A stretch of 30,895 nt of DNA, taken from Bacillota bacterium. GTDB lineage: Bacteria > Bacillota > Clostridia > Christensenellales > Aristaeellaceae. A model generated the notes under the pieces. The model worked only from the letters and a program-made list of their open reading frames with translations. It searched no databases and was not told where the DNA came from. Made by a program: the position numbers and the translations under genes. This document shows, in pieces, positions 15,542 through 23,597 of this stretch. The stretch lies in NCBI GenBank assembly GCA_023395615.1, contig JAEWYP010000044.1:1-30895 (forward strand), read 5' to 3'. Position 1 is the first letter of the stretch; each line of letters begins with the position of its first letter.

Positions 15542-16789
15542 TTATGATTTTCGCAGAGTGCCGTACCCAAACCGGATCCGGTACCACAGCACGGCCAGCA
15601 ACACCGCCGCGCCCGCGCCAAACCAGCCGATCACCATGGCAAAGTAACGGATACGGCACAGCTCCGGACTGCGAAGCTCCTGCAGGCTGGCCGCGCCCTG
15701 CCACACCTGCCAGAAGGCGGTGCGGATATCCTTCCACTCCACCAGCACGGCGGGCACCCACTCGGTAAAGGTATACACCGGTTCCACAATATAGGTTACC
15801 AGCGCCGCCACGCCCGCCGCGAGCAGCGCATACCCCGCCAACAGACTGATGATTGCGATCAGCAGCCTTGGCAGCAGCCTTACGGCATACTCCCCTTCCA
15901 GCCTCCGGCGGTAATCTGCCGCAAACCGGCGCAATTGCCCATTCCAGAAGCCCAGCAGGGTAAAGAACAGCACACAGCCCGCCGCAAACAGCAGCACGCG
16001 GATAGGCATCAGCGCGCCCATCCCTTCCTTGCCCAAATCAATCAGCGTTCCGCCCGCTTTCCAGCTCTGCATAGCGGTGGAGAAGGCAGAACGCGCGCCC
16101 GCGCCGCGCAGGGGGCGCGCCGTGGCCTGAAGCGCCTGCAACTGGATCGGCTGGTTCCACAGGTACGGCAGGGTGATCAGCGCGCCATAATCCTCGCCGT
16201 CGCCTACGCGAAGCGAGTGACGGATCACCCCCAGTACGGTAAATTCCACGTTGGAGATGGTTACGGTTCTGCCAATCGGTTCCGAAATTTTAAACAGCGC
16301 CAGCGCCAGTTGCTCGTCCAGCAAAATACCGTTGCAGCCCTTGGACAGCTCCTCCGGATAAAACAGCCGCCCAAACTGCACGTATTCCGGCGTAAGGGAA
16401 AAGGCGTTTTCCCCGATGGCGGTCAGGCGCGCCTGTTTCGTCTCCCCCGTATCGCCGGTCATGCTGGTTTTCTCGGCCACCCCGCTCAGAGTATAGGTCT
16501 GCATAATGCCGTCCCAGTCCGCGGCCGTCGTGCGGAAGGATTCCCACAGTTGCTCCGCGGCCTGGTTGGGCGGGGTCGACTTCTGGGGTTGCTGTTCATC
16601 CTGCGCGCCGTCGGCGTCCGGGTCTGTCTGGTTGCTTTGCTGCGAGGACGGGTCCGCCACGGTGATCTGCGGGGCGGGGATCAGATATTGCAGATCCTCC
16701 CCCGCCGCCGCCACCTGCGACCACGCCCAGGCCAGCACAACCACGCAGACCGCCAGGGCGATCAGACCCCTAACGATGCTTTTTTTCAT
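15542..16789 (-). CDS. MacB-like membrane protein (periplasmic core plus FtsX-like helices)
   Basis: This 415-residue protein resembles MacB/FtsX-type ABC permeases but has no ATPase domain. It has one N-terminal membrane helix (about 5-25), an extracytoplasmic low-complexity D/Q/S/P stretch (about 45-80), and a MacB periplasmic-core-like domain (about 80-230). In that domain, RLTAIGENAFSLTPEY and GILLDEQLALALF...PIGRTVTI...FTVLGVI are hallmark patterns. Three C-terminal helices follow, matching MacB topology. ATG 16789 follows GGGAGAG; a longer frame to 16816 runs into the adaptor gene. It is the last gene of the propeller-SBP operon, 16 nt after the HlyD-like gene. Its N-terminal helix resembles that of the adaptor (both contain RGLI-LAV). 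Function with sugar-importer permeases is unknown. Confidence 0.7.
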   Translation of the reverse strand: MKKSIVRGLIALAVCVVVLAWAWSQVAAAGEDLQYLIPAPQITVADPSSQQSNQTDPDADGAQDEQQPQKSTPPNQAAEQLWESFRTTAADWDGIMQTYTLSGVAEKTSMTGDTGETKQARLTAIGENAFSLTPEYVQFGRLFYPEELSKGCNGILLDEQLALALFKISEPIGRTVTISNVEFTVLGVIRHSLRVGDGEDYGALITLPYLWNQPIQLQALQATARPLRGAGARSAFSTAMQSWKAGGTLIDLGKEGMGALMPIRVLLFAAGCVLFFTLLGFWNGQLRRFAADYRRRLEGEYAVRLLPRLLIAIISLLAGYALLAAGVAALVTYIVEPVYTFTEWVPAVLVEWKDIRTAFWQVWQGAASLQELRSPELCRIRYFAMVIGWFGAGAAVLLAVLWYRIRFGYGTLRKS

Positions 16790-16805
16790 GCTTCTCTCCC
16801 GCGGT

Positions 16806-18161
16806 TCATTCCACATATTCCATCACGGTGCAGCCATCCTTCAGCGCGCGGTCTTCGCGGTCCGCGATCTCCTGATAATCCAGCTGCTGGCGCACAGACA
16901 CCATGGTATCGCCGCGCTCAATCACATCTACGCTGGTTTTCACCACCGTCATGCTGCTGGAACCCAGGAAGCCGCTGCCATTGCGCTGGATCATATACAC
17001 ATAATCCTTGCCTTCGCCCTCGTTGCGCACGGCGCTGGCGGGCAGCAGGGTGCTGGCGTCCTTGGCGCGGTACGACAGCGTAACGTTCACCGTACCGTCG
17101 GCCAGCATCCGGGTGATGCCGCCCTTCAGGGTGATGATGTCACTGGTGAGGGTGACGTACAGGTATTTCTTGCCGTCGGTGTCCAATTCGGTCTTTTCCA
17201 CCGTGGTCTTTTCGCTGCCGTAGTCCCCCGCCACTTCGACCTTTGCGCCGTCGGCGACCGTTTTGTTCAGGCTGGTCACATCCGCGCGCAGAACGGGCGC
17301 GTCCTCGTCGCCGCTGAGAGTAAAGGCAGCCTTTTTGCCATCATAGCTGTCGCCGCTTTTCACGTTTACAGCCACCACGTACCCGGCCTGCGGCGCGGTC
17401 ACGGTGCTGAGGGAGATTTTCCGTTCGGCCAGCGCCGTAAGGTCATCGGAAAAGCCGTTCATTTCCTTGATGATCGCCCGGCGTTCATTAATAAACTTGA
17501 AGGTGGCGTTTCGCACGCGGATCTTCGTGTTGTCAAAAGATGCGAAGAAATCATCATACGCTTTCTGGTAAGCGGCTTCGGCATCCGTAGCGGCCTTAAC
17601 GGCTTTCAGCAGGTCGGCCTTTCCGGCGGCCTGCGCCTCCCACTTGGACGAATCCGTATCCAGCGTAATATTCTGCTGGTATGCCAGCGTATGGGCGTTC
17701 TGCTCCGCGACCACCGCTTTCCATTGCACGTCCAGCACCGCGTCGTACATATCGTTTTGCGTGCTGTTTCGCGCAAAACGGCGGTTTTCCACATCCTTAT
17801 CCATCAGGGCTTTGGCTTTCTCGGCGTACTTGCCCTGCAGGTCTTTCCAGTCCTTGTCGTAATCCGTAAGAACAGCGGTAAACAGCGTTTCACCCTTCTC
17901 CACATGGTGGCCGGGTTTCACATATACCTTGTCCACGGTGATGGCGCTCTTGGTTGCGTCGGCCAGAGTATAATCCGTCGTATTGGGGAAATATACCTGA
18001 GTATCCAGCTTCATTTTCTGTTCCAGCCGCCCACGGCTGGCCTGCACAATCTGTACCTTGGGGGTGGTGATGGTCAGCACCGTATTGGCGAAAAACATAC
18101 ACAGCGCCACGATCACCGCCAGCGTAATCAATCCGCGCAGGGCAAACTTTTTCAGTTTCAT
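16806..18161 (-). CDS. HlyD/MacA-like membrane-fusion (adaptor) protein
   Basis: This 451-residue adaptor has an N-terminal membrane helix (about 8-27), a first half-lipoyl segment with ITVDKVYVKPGHHVEKGETLF (about 73-93), and a long helical hairpin (about 100-240, rich in A/K/E/D). The second lipoyl half follows, with ISLSTVTAPQAGYVVAVNVKSGD (about 249-271), then beta-barrel and membrane-proximal parts. In Gram-negative bacteria such proteins bridge exporters to the outer membrane; in monoderm bacteria they support MacB-like permeases at the cell surface. ATG 18161 follows AGAGGAG. It lies between the MalG-type permease (21 nt upstream) and the MacB-like gene. Confidence 0.8.
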   Translation of the reverse strand: MKLKKFALRGLITLAVIVALCMFFANTVLTITTPKVQIVQASRGRLEQKMKLDTQVYFPNTTDYTLADATKSAITVDKVYVKPGHHVEKGETLFTAVLTDYDKDWKDLQGKYAEKAKALMDKDVENRRFARNSTQNDMYDAVLDVQWKAVVAEQNAHTLAYQQNITLDTDSSKWEAQAAGKADLLKAVKAATDAEAAYQKAYDDFFASFDNTKIRVRNATFKFINERRAIIKEMNGFSDDLTALAERKISLSTVTAPQAGYVVAVNVKSGDSYDGKKAAFTLSGDEDAPVLRADVTSLNKTVADGAKVEVAGDYGSEKTTVEKTELDTDGKKYLYVTLTSDIITLKGGITRMLADGTVNVTLSYRAKDASTLLPASAVRNEGEGKDYVYMIQRNGSGFLGSSSMTVVKTSVDVIERGDTMVSVRQQLDYQEIADREDRALKDGCTVMEYVE

Positions 18162-18182
18162 TTCGGATGGCTCCTCTCCCGT

Positions 18183-19082
18183 CTATTTCAGCTCGCTGAG
18201 GGTAACGCCCAGCAGAATATCTTCCTGGAAGTAGAAATATACAAACAGCGCCGGCAGAATGTACAGCGCCGCGCCCGCGAAGGCGACGTCCGCGCCGTCG
18301 ATGCTGATCTGGTTAAACATCACGGACAGAGGTTGATCCCCCGCGCGGTTGGCCAGATAAACCAGCGGCTGTTCCACCATGTTCCAGCAATCCGCGAAGG
18401 ACAGGGCTACCGCGGCGCCCAGAATGGGCCGGCAAACCGGAAGCACCACATGCAGGTAACAGCGCAGCGGGCCCGCGCCGTCCATCATGCCGGCTTCCAG
18501 CAGTTCGTTGGGCAAACCCATCATAAACTGGCGGATCAGGAAAATATAAAACGGGGAGAACCACATGGGCAGGATGACCGCCCACGGCGTTTCCATAATG
18601 CCCATAAATCGAAGCGAGATCACGCTGGGCACCATCGTAACCTGAAAGGGCAGCACCATCAGCATCAGGATCACGAAAAACAGCGCGTCGCGGCCCTTAA
18701 AGCGGAAGCGGCTCAGCGCGTAGGCCATCATCGGCACCACGGCCGCCTGCCCCAGCAGGATGGCCGCCGTATATACCACGGAATTTACGAACAGCTTCAG
18801 GTACTGCGGCTCCTCAATCAGGATTTTGTAATACTGCCGCACGGACGCAACCTTGGGGGAAATCAGCACGTCCATCCATTTGGCAGCGTCGTAATTACCC
18901 CTCAGCTTCAGGTATGCTTCCATCTCGCTCTTGGGAAAGAACGAGTACAGGAAGGTAAATACGATCGGCAGAAGAATCAGCACCGCCATCAGGGTTAAAA
19001 ATACCACGGCCACCGCCTGCCCGGGCTTGATTCGCCTGTGCCGTTTCATCGCGCGTGCGGGGCGAAGGGTTTGCTGTGTCAT
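18183..19082 (-). CDS. Carbohydrate ABC importer permease, MalG type
   Basis: This 299-residue CUT1 permease has a basic N-terminus (RHRRIKPG), about six membrane helices, and a weakly conserved EAA loop in LLEAGMMDGAGPLRCY (about 194-209), where EAG replaces EAA. ATG 19082 follows GGAGG by 8 nt. It lies 15 nt after the MalF gene and before the adaptor gene. It should form the channel with the MalF-type protein, but the substrate is unknown and no ATPase is encoded in the operon. Confidence 0.88.
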   Translation of the reverse strand: MTQQTLRPARAMKRHRRIKPGQAVAVVFLTLMAVLILLPIVFTFLYSFFPKSEMEAYLKLRGNYDAAKWMDVLISPKVASVRQYYKILIEEPQYLKLFVNSVVYTAAILLGQAAVVPMMAYALSRFRFKGRDALFFVILMLMVLPFQVTMVPSVISLRFMGIMETPWAVILPMWFSPFYIFLIRQFMMGLPNELLEAGMMDGAGPLRCYLHVVLPVCRPILGAAVALSFADCWNMVEQPLVYLANRAGDQPLSVMFNQISIDGADVAFAGAALYILPALFVYFYFQEDILLGVTLSELK

Positions 19083-19097
19083 CTGTATCTCCTCCCT

Positions 19098-19952
19098 TTA
19101 CACGTCGCTGGGCGCACGCACGGCCCGTGTGGAATACATCAGCCCGAACAGAATGAACACGATAATGGCAAAGCTGTATGCCGCCGTAGTCACATCCTGA
19201 TAGTCCAGATGCGTGAACTTATTGTTCATAAAATGCTGCAGGGTATACACCGTCTGGTCCGGGTACGCGCCGCCGATAAAATAGACTTCCTTGAATATTT
19301 TAAAAGCGTTCACCCATGCCAGCAGAAACACCAGAAATGAGGTGGGCGCCATCAGCGGCAGGGTAATTTTCACTTCCCGCTGGAACGCGCTGGCCCCTTC
19401 CAGGCTGGCATATTCGTAATACGCTTCCGGCACCGTTTGCAGCGCCGCGGCGAAGATCACCACGGAGAAGCCGAGGTTTTTCCACACGTATAAAAGCACC
19501 ACCGGCACGCGCAGGGCGCTGCCCTCCAGCCACAGCACGCGATCCAGCCCCATCGCCACGACGAGGCGGTTGACCACCCCGCCGTAGTCAAACATCAGCA
19601 GCCAGATTAAGAGCATCGCCGAGGACGGCATCAGGTAGGGCAGAAGCAGGGCATTACGGAAAAACCCGGCCCGGCGGCCCAGCGACTTCAGCGTTACTGC
19701 CAGCAGAAACGAGAACAGCCAGATAAACGGCGCGCACAGCAGCGACAGCTCCAGCGTGTTCTTCAGCCCCAGCAGGAACATCTCGTTATGCCAGATGTCC
19801 ACATAGTTTTGGATTCCCACAAAGCGGTTCTGGAAGGTTCCGTCCGTCAGGCTGTAATACACGCCGCCCAGAAAGGGCACCAGGTAAAAAGCCGCGAGCC
19901 CGGCCAGCCCCGGAAGCAGAAACAGCAGAACGCTTTTCTTATGTCGGAACAA
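19098..19952 (-). CDS. Carbohydrate ABC importer permease, MalF type
   Basis: This 284-residue CUT1 permease has about six membrane helices and a degenerate EAA loop in YYEYASLEGASAFQRE, near residue 200, where EYAS replaces EAAR. The start is TTG at 19952, set by AAAGGAGG 9 nt upstream; the longer frame to 19994 passes through this ribosome site and lies in the SBP/permease stem-loop. It follows the propeller-SBP gene and precedes the MalG gene by 15 nt. Confidence 0.87.
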   Translation of the reverse strand: MFRHKKSVLLFLLPGLAGLAAFYLVPFLGGVYYSLTDGTFQNRFVGIQNYVDIWHNEMFLLGLKNTLELSLLCAPFIWLFSFLLAVTLKSLGRRAGFFRNALLLPYLMPSSAMLLIWLLMFDYGGVVNRLVVAMGLDRVLWLEGSALRVPVVLLYVWKNLGFSVVIFAAALQTVPEAYYEYASLEGASAFQREVKITLPLMAPTSFLVFLLAWVNAFKIFKEVYFIGGAYPDQTVYTLQHFMNNKFTHLDYQDVTTAAYSFAIIVFILFGLMYSTRAVRAPSDV

Positions 19953-19979
19953 GAATTCGTTCCTCCTTTGCGCAATGAA

Positions 19980-20018
19980 GGGCCGGCCGCACAACCGTAC
20001 AACGCGCGCGGCCGGCCC
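19980..20018 (-). other. Intercistronic stem-loop between propeller-SBP and MalF genes
   Basis: An 11-bp perfect stem GGGCCGGCCGC/GCGGCCGGCCC with a 17-nt loop begins 9 nt after the SBP stop. There is no T run. It matches the position of the stem-loops at 9961-9990 and 28438-28464 in the other two importer operons. Confidence 0.6.
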
Positions 20019-20026
20019 GTGAACCG

Positions 20027-22330
20027 TTATTGCCGTTCCATCTGGATCATGCGGATTTTCTGGTCCGCGTCGTTTAAGAACTGATCCAGAGACACCTGCT
20101 TTTGCAGGTAGCGGGTAATCAGGGTGGAAATATCGCTATCCCCGTTGTTCGCGTTCAGGTTGATCAGGTTAGGCGTAGCCGTGAAGCACAGCGGCGCAAT
20201 GGCGCGATACTGGTTGATGCCATCCTGCGAAACCTGCCAGCGATACTTGTCCTTATTCGTCAACAAATCCTGCAGATTGTCGATCGTCGCCTGAATGTCT
20301 TTCACATCCTCGGGCTTAGCGGTCTTGATCGCTTCCTTCTGCTTGTCCAGGTTCGTCTGCCAGCTTTCGACCATCTTGTCGTAATTCTGCACGGGAATGG
20401 GGTTGTTATCGTCCGGGAACATCATGATATGTTGGGCTTTATCCATGTGATCCAGCATATTTTCCAGATACTTTACCGCCATATCCGGGTTTTTCGTGTT
20501 GGGGTTGATAAACACGACGCTGACATATACAGGGATGTGCTGCGCGCCCCCGTCTTCCAGAGACAGAATCAGGGGCTTATTGTACACATAACCACCGTTA
20601 TCGTAGATGTTCAACCAGTCGCCGTAATTGGTGAACAGCGTGCCGTCGTCGCCATCCATCATTACTCTGCCTCCGGTAGCATTGTCGTCCGCGGCGGGCA
20701 GGGTGTCGTTCAGCGCATCTGTATCCAGGCTGTCCAGAGCAGTCAGCATTTCCTTAAACACAGGAGTGTTCAGGGTCAGGTCCTGTCCGTTCGCCTGACA
20801 ATCGGTCACGTACATGTTCAGCGCCATTTCAAACAGCGTCTGGCGGAAATCCGTTACCTGATCCATCAGCTGCAGGTCCGGATGCGCACTTTCGCCCTCG
20901 TCCAGCCACCAGTTCAGAAAATCGATCAACCCCATAAAGGAAGTCGGAATCTTATCCGTTATCCCGGCCTTTTCCCAGGCCTGCGGCACAATGCTGAACC
21001 CATAGGCATACAGCGACGTAGGAATAGCGTAGTACTTGCCGTCCTTCTGCACGGGGGTTTGCAGGAACGGGTACATCTTGCCCATTTCCTCCGTGATCTT
21101 CGCAGAACCGGACAGGTCCATGCAGTAGCCCTTGTTCAGCAGACTCTGAAAATCCTGATAACTCAAGTCGACATTAAAGATATCGAAGGTGCTGTCGCCA
21201 GAGGTCATGGATTGGGCCAGCTGTTCGGCAGTGTTAAAGTAGACGCTCTGGTTAAAAGTAACGGCCACCTGCGGGTTCTGCGCGATAAATGTGGTGGTGG
21301 CATCATCCAGGCTGCCGCTGTACACCGCCAGGGTGCTCGTCGGCAGATACTGCGGATCGGTGCTGCGCACGTTCAGACCGTCCCAGCTGTTTAACACATA
21401 CTTACCGTCGGAAAGCATCGCCACATCGGCCGTATCAGTATAACTGGCGGGCATGTAGGCAACCATTGCCGGCTGGCCAAACGCCTGCATGGACATTACC
21501 TGATTATTATCGGTATAGTACAGGGTATCTGTCGCCGCCTGATATGAAAACCCGAAGCAGTTCGTATCCGGCAGGGTTGCTACTGTTTCGGTGCTGCTGT
21601 CGGCCGGGTTCATCACAGCCAGCACAGGGTGATTTTTAAGCGTTCCGTCATCGGAGTAAGCGTTGGAGGAATCGAACAGGTACGCAAGCATCTTGCCGTC
21701 CTTATACGGGTAGAGATCCTGCATGGTCGGCACCTTCAGCTCCTGCCGCGCGCCGGAAGCCAGATCAAAGCAGTACAGAATGGGTTGATCGTAATTTTGA
21801 TAGTCACGCACCAGAAGGTATAGTTTGCCTTCCGAAATCAGCACGCGAACGATATCGCGATAGTTGTCGCTGTCGGCACTGGGGGTGACTTCGATATCTT
21901 TCCAGTCCAGCTGCACGGGGGTTCCCTCCACAAGTTTGCCGTCGGCAAAGGTAAGGGGGAACAGCTTGCCGGTATGGCGGTTCAGGCCGTAAAGCGTGGT
22001 GCCGTCGCTGACCAGTTTGTAGATCAGGGAATCCGCGACATCGCCAACCTGCTCTTTTGCCTCGTCGTAGCTATTGTAATAATCCTGCGTAAGACCGGTT
22101 GCAACCGCCTGCGGCAGGTCCTGCCCTTCCTTCCAGGCGCAGATGCTGGCAGACCACAGGGTGTATACCGTATCGTTCGCCACAGCCATGGAAGTGCAAT
22201 AATCATTCTCCATACTCATCTGCGTTTTCTGTTCATTGGAGAACAGCGTCACGTTGCCGGAGTCCGCCAACGCCCCGCCCATCAGGGTCAGCGTCAGCAG
22301 GAGGCAAATCAGTGCCGTACATTTTTTCAT
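20027..22330 (-). CDS. Solute-binding protein with N-terminal propeller-like domain
   Basis: This 767-residue secreted protein is about twice the usual SBP length. A signal peptide (MKKCTALICLLLTLTLMGG to about ALADS) has no lipobox at the cut site. Residues about 40-340 hold roughly six repeats of the kind SDG-x-LY-x-L or DGK-x-Y-x-L (SDGTTLYGLNRHTGK, ISEGKLYLLVRD, YKDGKMLAYLFD, ATDTLYYTDN, LSDGKYVLNSWDG), which suggest a beta-propeller. Residues about 345-767 look like a family 1 SBP (FIAQNPQVAVTF, FDIFNVDLSYQDFQSLLNKGY, PVQKDGKYYAIPTSL, AVKYLENMLDH). ATG 22330 follows GGAGG. It opens the operon with MalF, MalG, HlyD-like and MacB-like genes, under a strong promoter. The ligand is unknown; the propeller may bind polymer or cell wall. 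Confidence 0.8.
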   Translation of the reverse strand: MKKCTALICLLLTLTLMGGALADSGNVTLFSNEQKTQMSMENDYCTSMAVANDTVYTLWSASICAWKEGQDLPQAVATGLTQDYYNSYDEAKEQVGDVADSLIYKLVSDGTTLYGLNRHTGKLFPLTFADGKLVEGTPVQLDWKDIEVTPSADSDNYRDIVRVLISEGKLYLLVRDYQNYDQPILYCFDLASGARQELKVPTMQDLYPYKDGKMLAYLFDSSNAYSDDGTLKNHPVLAVMNPADSSTETVATLPDTNCFGFSYQAATDTLYYTDNNQVMSMQAFGQPAMVAYMPASYTDTADVAMLSDGKYVLNSWDGLNVRSTDPQYLPTSTLAVYSGSLDDATTTFIAQNPQVAVTFNQSVYFNTAEQLAQSMTSGDSTFDIFNVDLSYQDFQSLLNKGYCMDLSGSAKITEEMGKMYPFLQTPVQKDGKYYAIPTSLYAYGFSIVPQAWEKAGITDKIPTSFMGLIDFLNWWLDEGESAHPDLQLMDQVTDFRQTLFEMALNMYVTDCQANGQDLTLNTPVFKEMLTALDSLDTDALNDTLPAADDNATGGRVMMDGDDGTLFTNYGDWLNIYDNGGYVYNKPLILSLEDGGAQHIPVYVSVVFINPNTKNPDMAVKYLENMLDHMDKAQHIMMFPDDNNPIPVQNYDKMVESWQTNLDKQKEAIKTAKPEDVKDIQATIDNLQDLLTNKDKYRWQVSQDGINQYRAIAPLCFTATPNLINLNANNGDSDISTLITRYLQKQVSLDQFLNDADQKIRMIQMERQ

Positions 22331-22440
22331 TCTTTCTTATCCTCCGTTCGATTGGGTTCGGGCTTCATCCAATAGATGAAACGCCACAGAGTTCCCGTTT
22401 CTTCCCGCAGGGCTTAAGCATTCCCGGTGGAAACCTGCTC

Positions 22441-22469
22441 ATTATAGCATAGTGTACTATTTGTTGCAA
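22441..22469 (-). promoter_or_regulatory. Promoter of the propeller-SBP operon
   Basis: On the minus strand, TTGCAA (22464-22469) is 17 bp from a perfect TATAAT (22441-22446). The leader is about 105 nt, longer than for the other operons. Confidence 0.78.
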
Positions 22470-22475
22470 TACACT
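22449..22475. promoter_or_regulatory. Palindromes within the propeller-SBP promoter
   Basis: ATAGT-GT-ACTAT (22449-22460) lies in the promoter spacer. AGTGTA (22451-22456) and TACACT (22470-22475) form a second inverted repeat that spans the -35 box. A repressor bound here would block the promoter. The binding protein is unknown; the adjacent AraC protein is one candidate. Confidence 0.4.
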
Positions 22476-22524
22476 TAGCACATTTAAGCGTTTATTTACA
22501 GATTGTGCGCTCCTGCCGGGCCGG

Positions 22525-23406
22525 TTACAGGCGGATCGTACATAAATATTCCCGTGGCGTCATCTTCATCTGCCGCTTAAACTGGCGGGAGAACGCGGCG
22601 GGGCTGGAATAGCCCAGCGCGTCCGCCACCTGCGCGATGTTCATGTCCCCGGCGCGCAACCGCCGCCGGGCCTCCTCAATGCGAAGGCGGCGGTAGTATT
22701 CCATCACCGTCACGCCCGCATAACGCTTGAAACGTTCCTTAAATACAGTTGATGAAAGACCTACCTCCCGGCAAACCTGCGAAAAGCGCAGGGTTCCGTC
22801 CGGGCAGGCGGTCATCAGCTCCCGTGTGCGGCGCAGCACGGGAGCGAAATCCTCTTCCTCGGTCAGGCGGAGCCGCGAAGGTCCGGCCGGCGCAACCGGT
22901 TCGCCCTCCAGTAAATCCAGCAACAGCTGGGTCAGATACAGCACAATACGCTGCACGCCTCCACGCGGCCCTTCCGCAAGCGGATGCAGCTCCTTCTGGT
23001 CGGATACGTCCAGCACCGGGCCGAACACTCGCTGTCCTTCTGCTATCAGGCGGGAAAGCAACATCTGCTGGGGTGAGCGCAGGGTAAACTGCTTGCTGCG
23101 AAACACGTTCATCGCCCGGCTTTTACAATCGAATGAAATCACGAAAATATTGGCGCCGCTGGCATAATTGGCCCAGATGGTATGAAACTCGTTGGGCTGG
23201 TGAAACAGCAGCTGCCCCGCATCCAAACGGCGAATATCGCTGTCCGCGCCGATCTCCGCCTCTCCCCGGTCGATATAGACGATCTCCCAGAAGTTGTGCT
23301 TTTCCCCTTCGAACACGTAGCCGGACGCAAACTGGAAGTAATGCAAACTGTACAGTCCACGGATCACAATTTCGTTTTGAGGTTTCAACATCCGGTATTC
23401 TGACAT
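22525..23406 (-). CDS. AraC-family transcriptional regulator
   Basis: This 293-residue regulator has an N-terminal cupin ligand-binding domain (HNFWEIVYIDRGEAEIG, then GQLLFHQPNEFHTIW, about 35-80) and a C-terminal double HTH (about 195-293, with FSQVCREVGLSSTVFKERFKR and IAQVADALGYSSPAAFSRQFKR). ATG 23406 follows GGGAGG by 9 nt; the longer frame to 23541 runs through the divergent promoter region. It is divergent from the NahK-like kinase operon, and its own gene faces the propeller-SBP operon. It probably senses a sugar and controls one or both. Direct repeats 21 bp apart in the divergent region look like AraC-type sites. Confidence 0.9.
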   Translation of the reverse strand: MSEYRMLKPQNEIVIRGLYSLHYFQFASGYVFEGEKHNFWEIVYIDRGEAEIGADSDIRRLDAGQLLFHQPNEFHTIWANYASGANIFVISFDCKSRAMNVFRSKQFTLRSPQQMLLSRLIAEGQRVFGPVLDVSDQKELHPLAEGPRGGVQRIVLYLTQLLLDLLEGEPVAPAGPSRLRLTEEEDFAPVLRRTRELMTACPDGTLRFSQVCREVGLSSTVFKERFKRYAGVTVMEYYRRLRIEEARRRLRAGDMNIAQVADALGYSSPAAFSRQFKRQMKMTPREYLCTIRL

Positions 23407-23427
23407 CGCATATCGCCTCCCCGAACC

Positions 23428-23456
23428 AGTATGGCGTGGGAAAAGGATCGCGTCAA
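23428..23456 (-). promoter_or_regulatory. Promoter of the AraC gene
   Basis: On the minus strand, TTGACG (23451-23456) is 17 bp from CATACT (23428-23433), about 22 nt upstream of the ATG. Confidence 0.6.
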
Positions 23457-23462
23457 GAAAAA

Positions 23463-23493
23463 TCCGTCTTTTCTGCATAGTTTTCCGTCTTTT
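23463..23493. promoter_or_regulatory. Direct repeat, probable AraC-type binding site
   Basis: TCCGTCTTTT occurs at 23463-23472 and 23484-23493, exactly 21 bp apart, which is two helical turns. AraC-family dimers typically bind such direct repeats. It lies between the divergent AraC and kinase promoters. Confidence 0.5.
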
Positions 23494-23505
23494 TGGATGA
23501 TTCCT

Positions 23506-23529
23506 TCCGACAGCTGTCGGATTTATGAT
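23506..23529 (+). promoter_or_regulatory. 16-bp perfect palindrome next to a -10 box
   Basis: TCCGACAG/CTGTCGGA (23506-23521) is a perfect palindrome. It is followed by TATGAT (23524-23529), a -10-like box for the kinase operon. No good -35 is seen at the right distance, so activation may be needed. The palindrome could be an operator or a hairpin-forming site. Confidence 0.45.
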
Positions 23530-23597
23530 AGAAGGGTACAAAATACGCGGAGCTGATGGCTGATCCCGCCTCTTCCCGCGTTTGGAGGAACCCCTGT

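Noticed and set aside
16506..18998. 830-codon open frame on the + strand opposite the adaptor and MalG genes
   Set aside because: It is antisense to two clear genes with ribosome sites and family motifs. Its composition (many H, Q, R, G) is typical of the reverse complement of GC-rich coding DNA.
20102..21394. 430-codon + frame opposite the propeller-SBP gene
   Set aside because: Antisense shadow with V/Q/H/R-rich composition and no recognisable domain.
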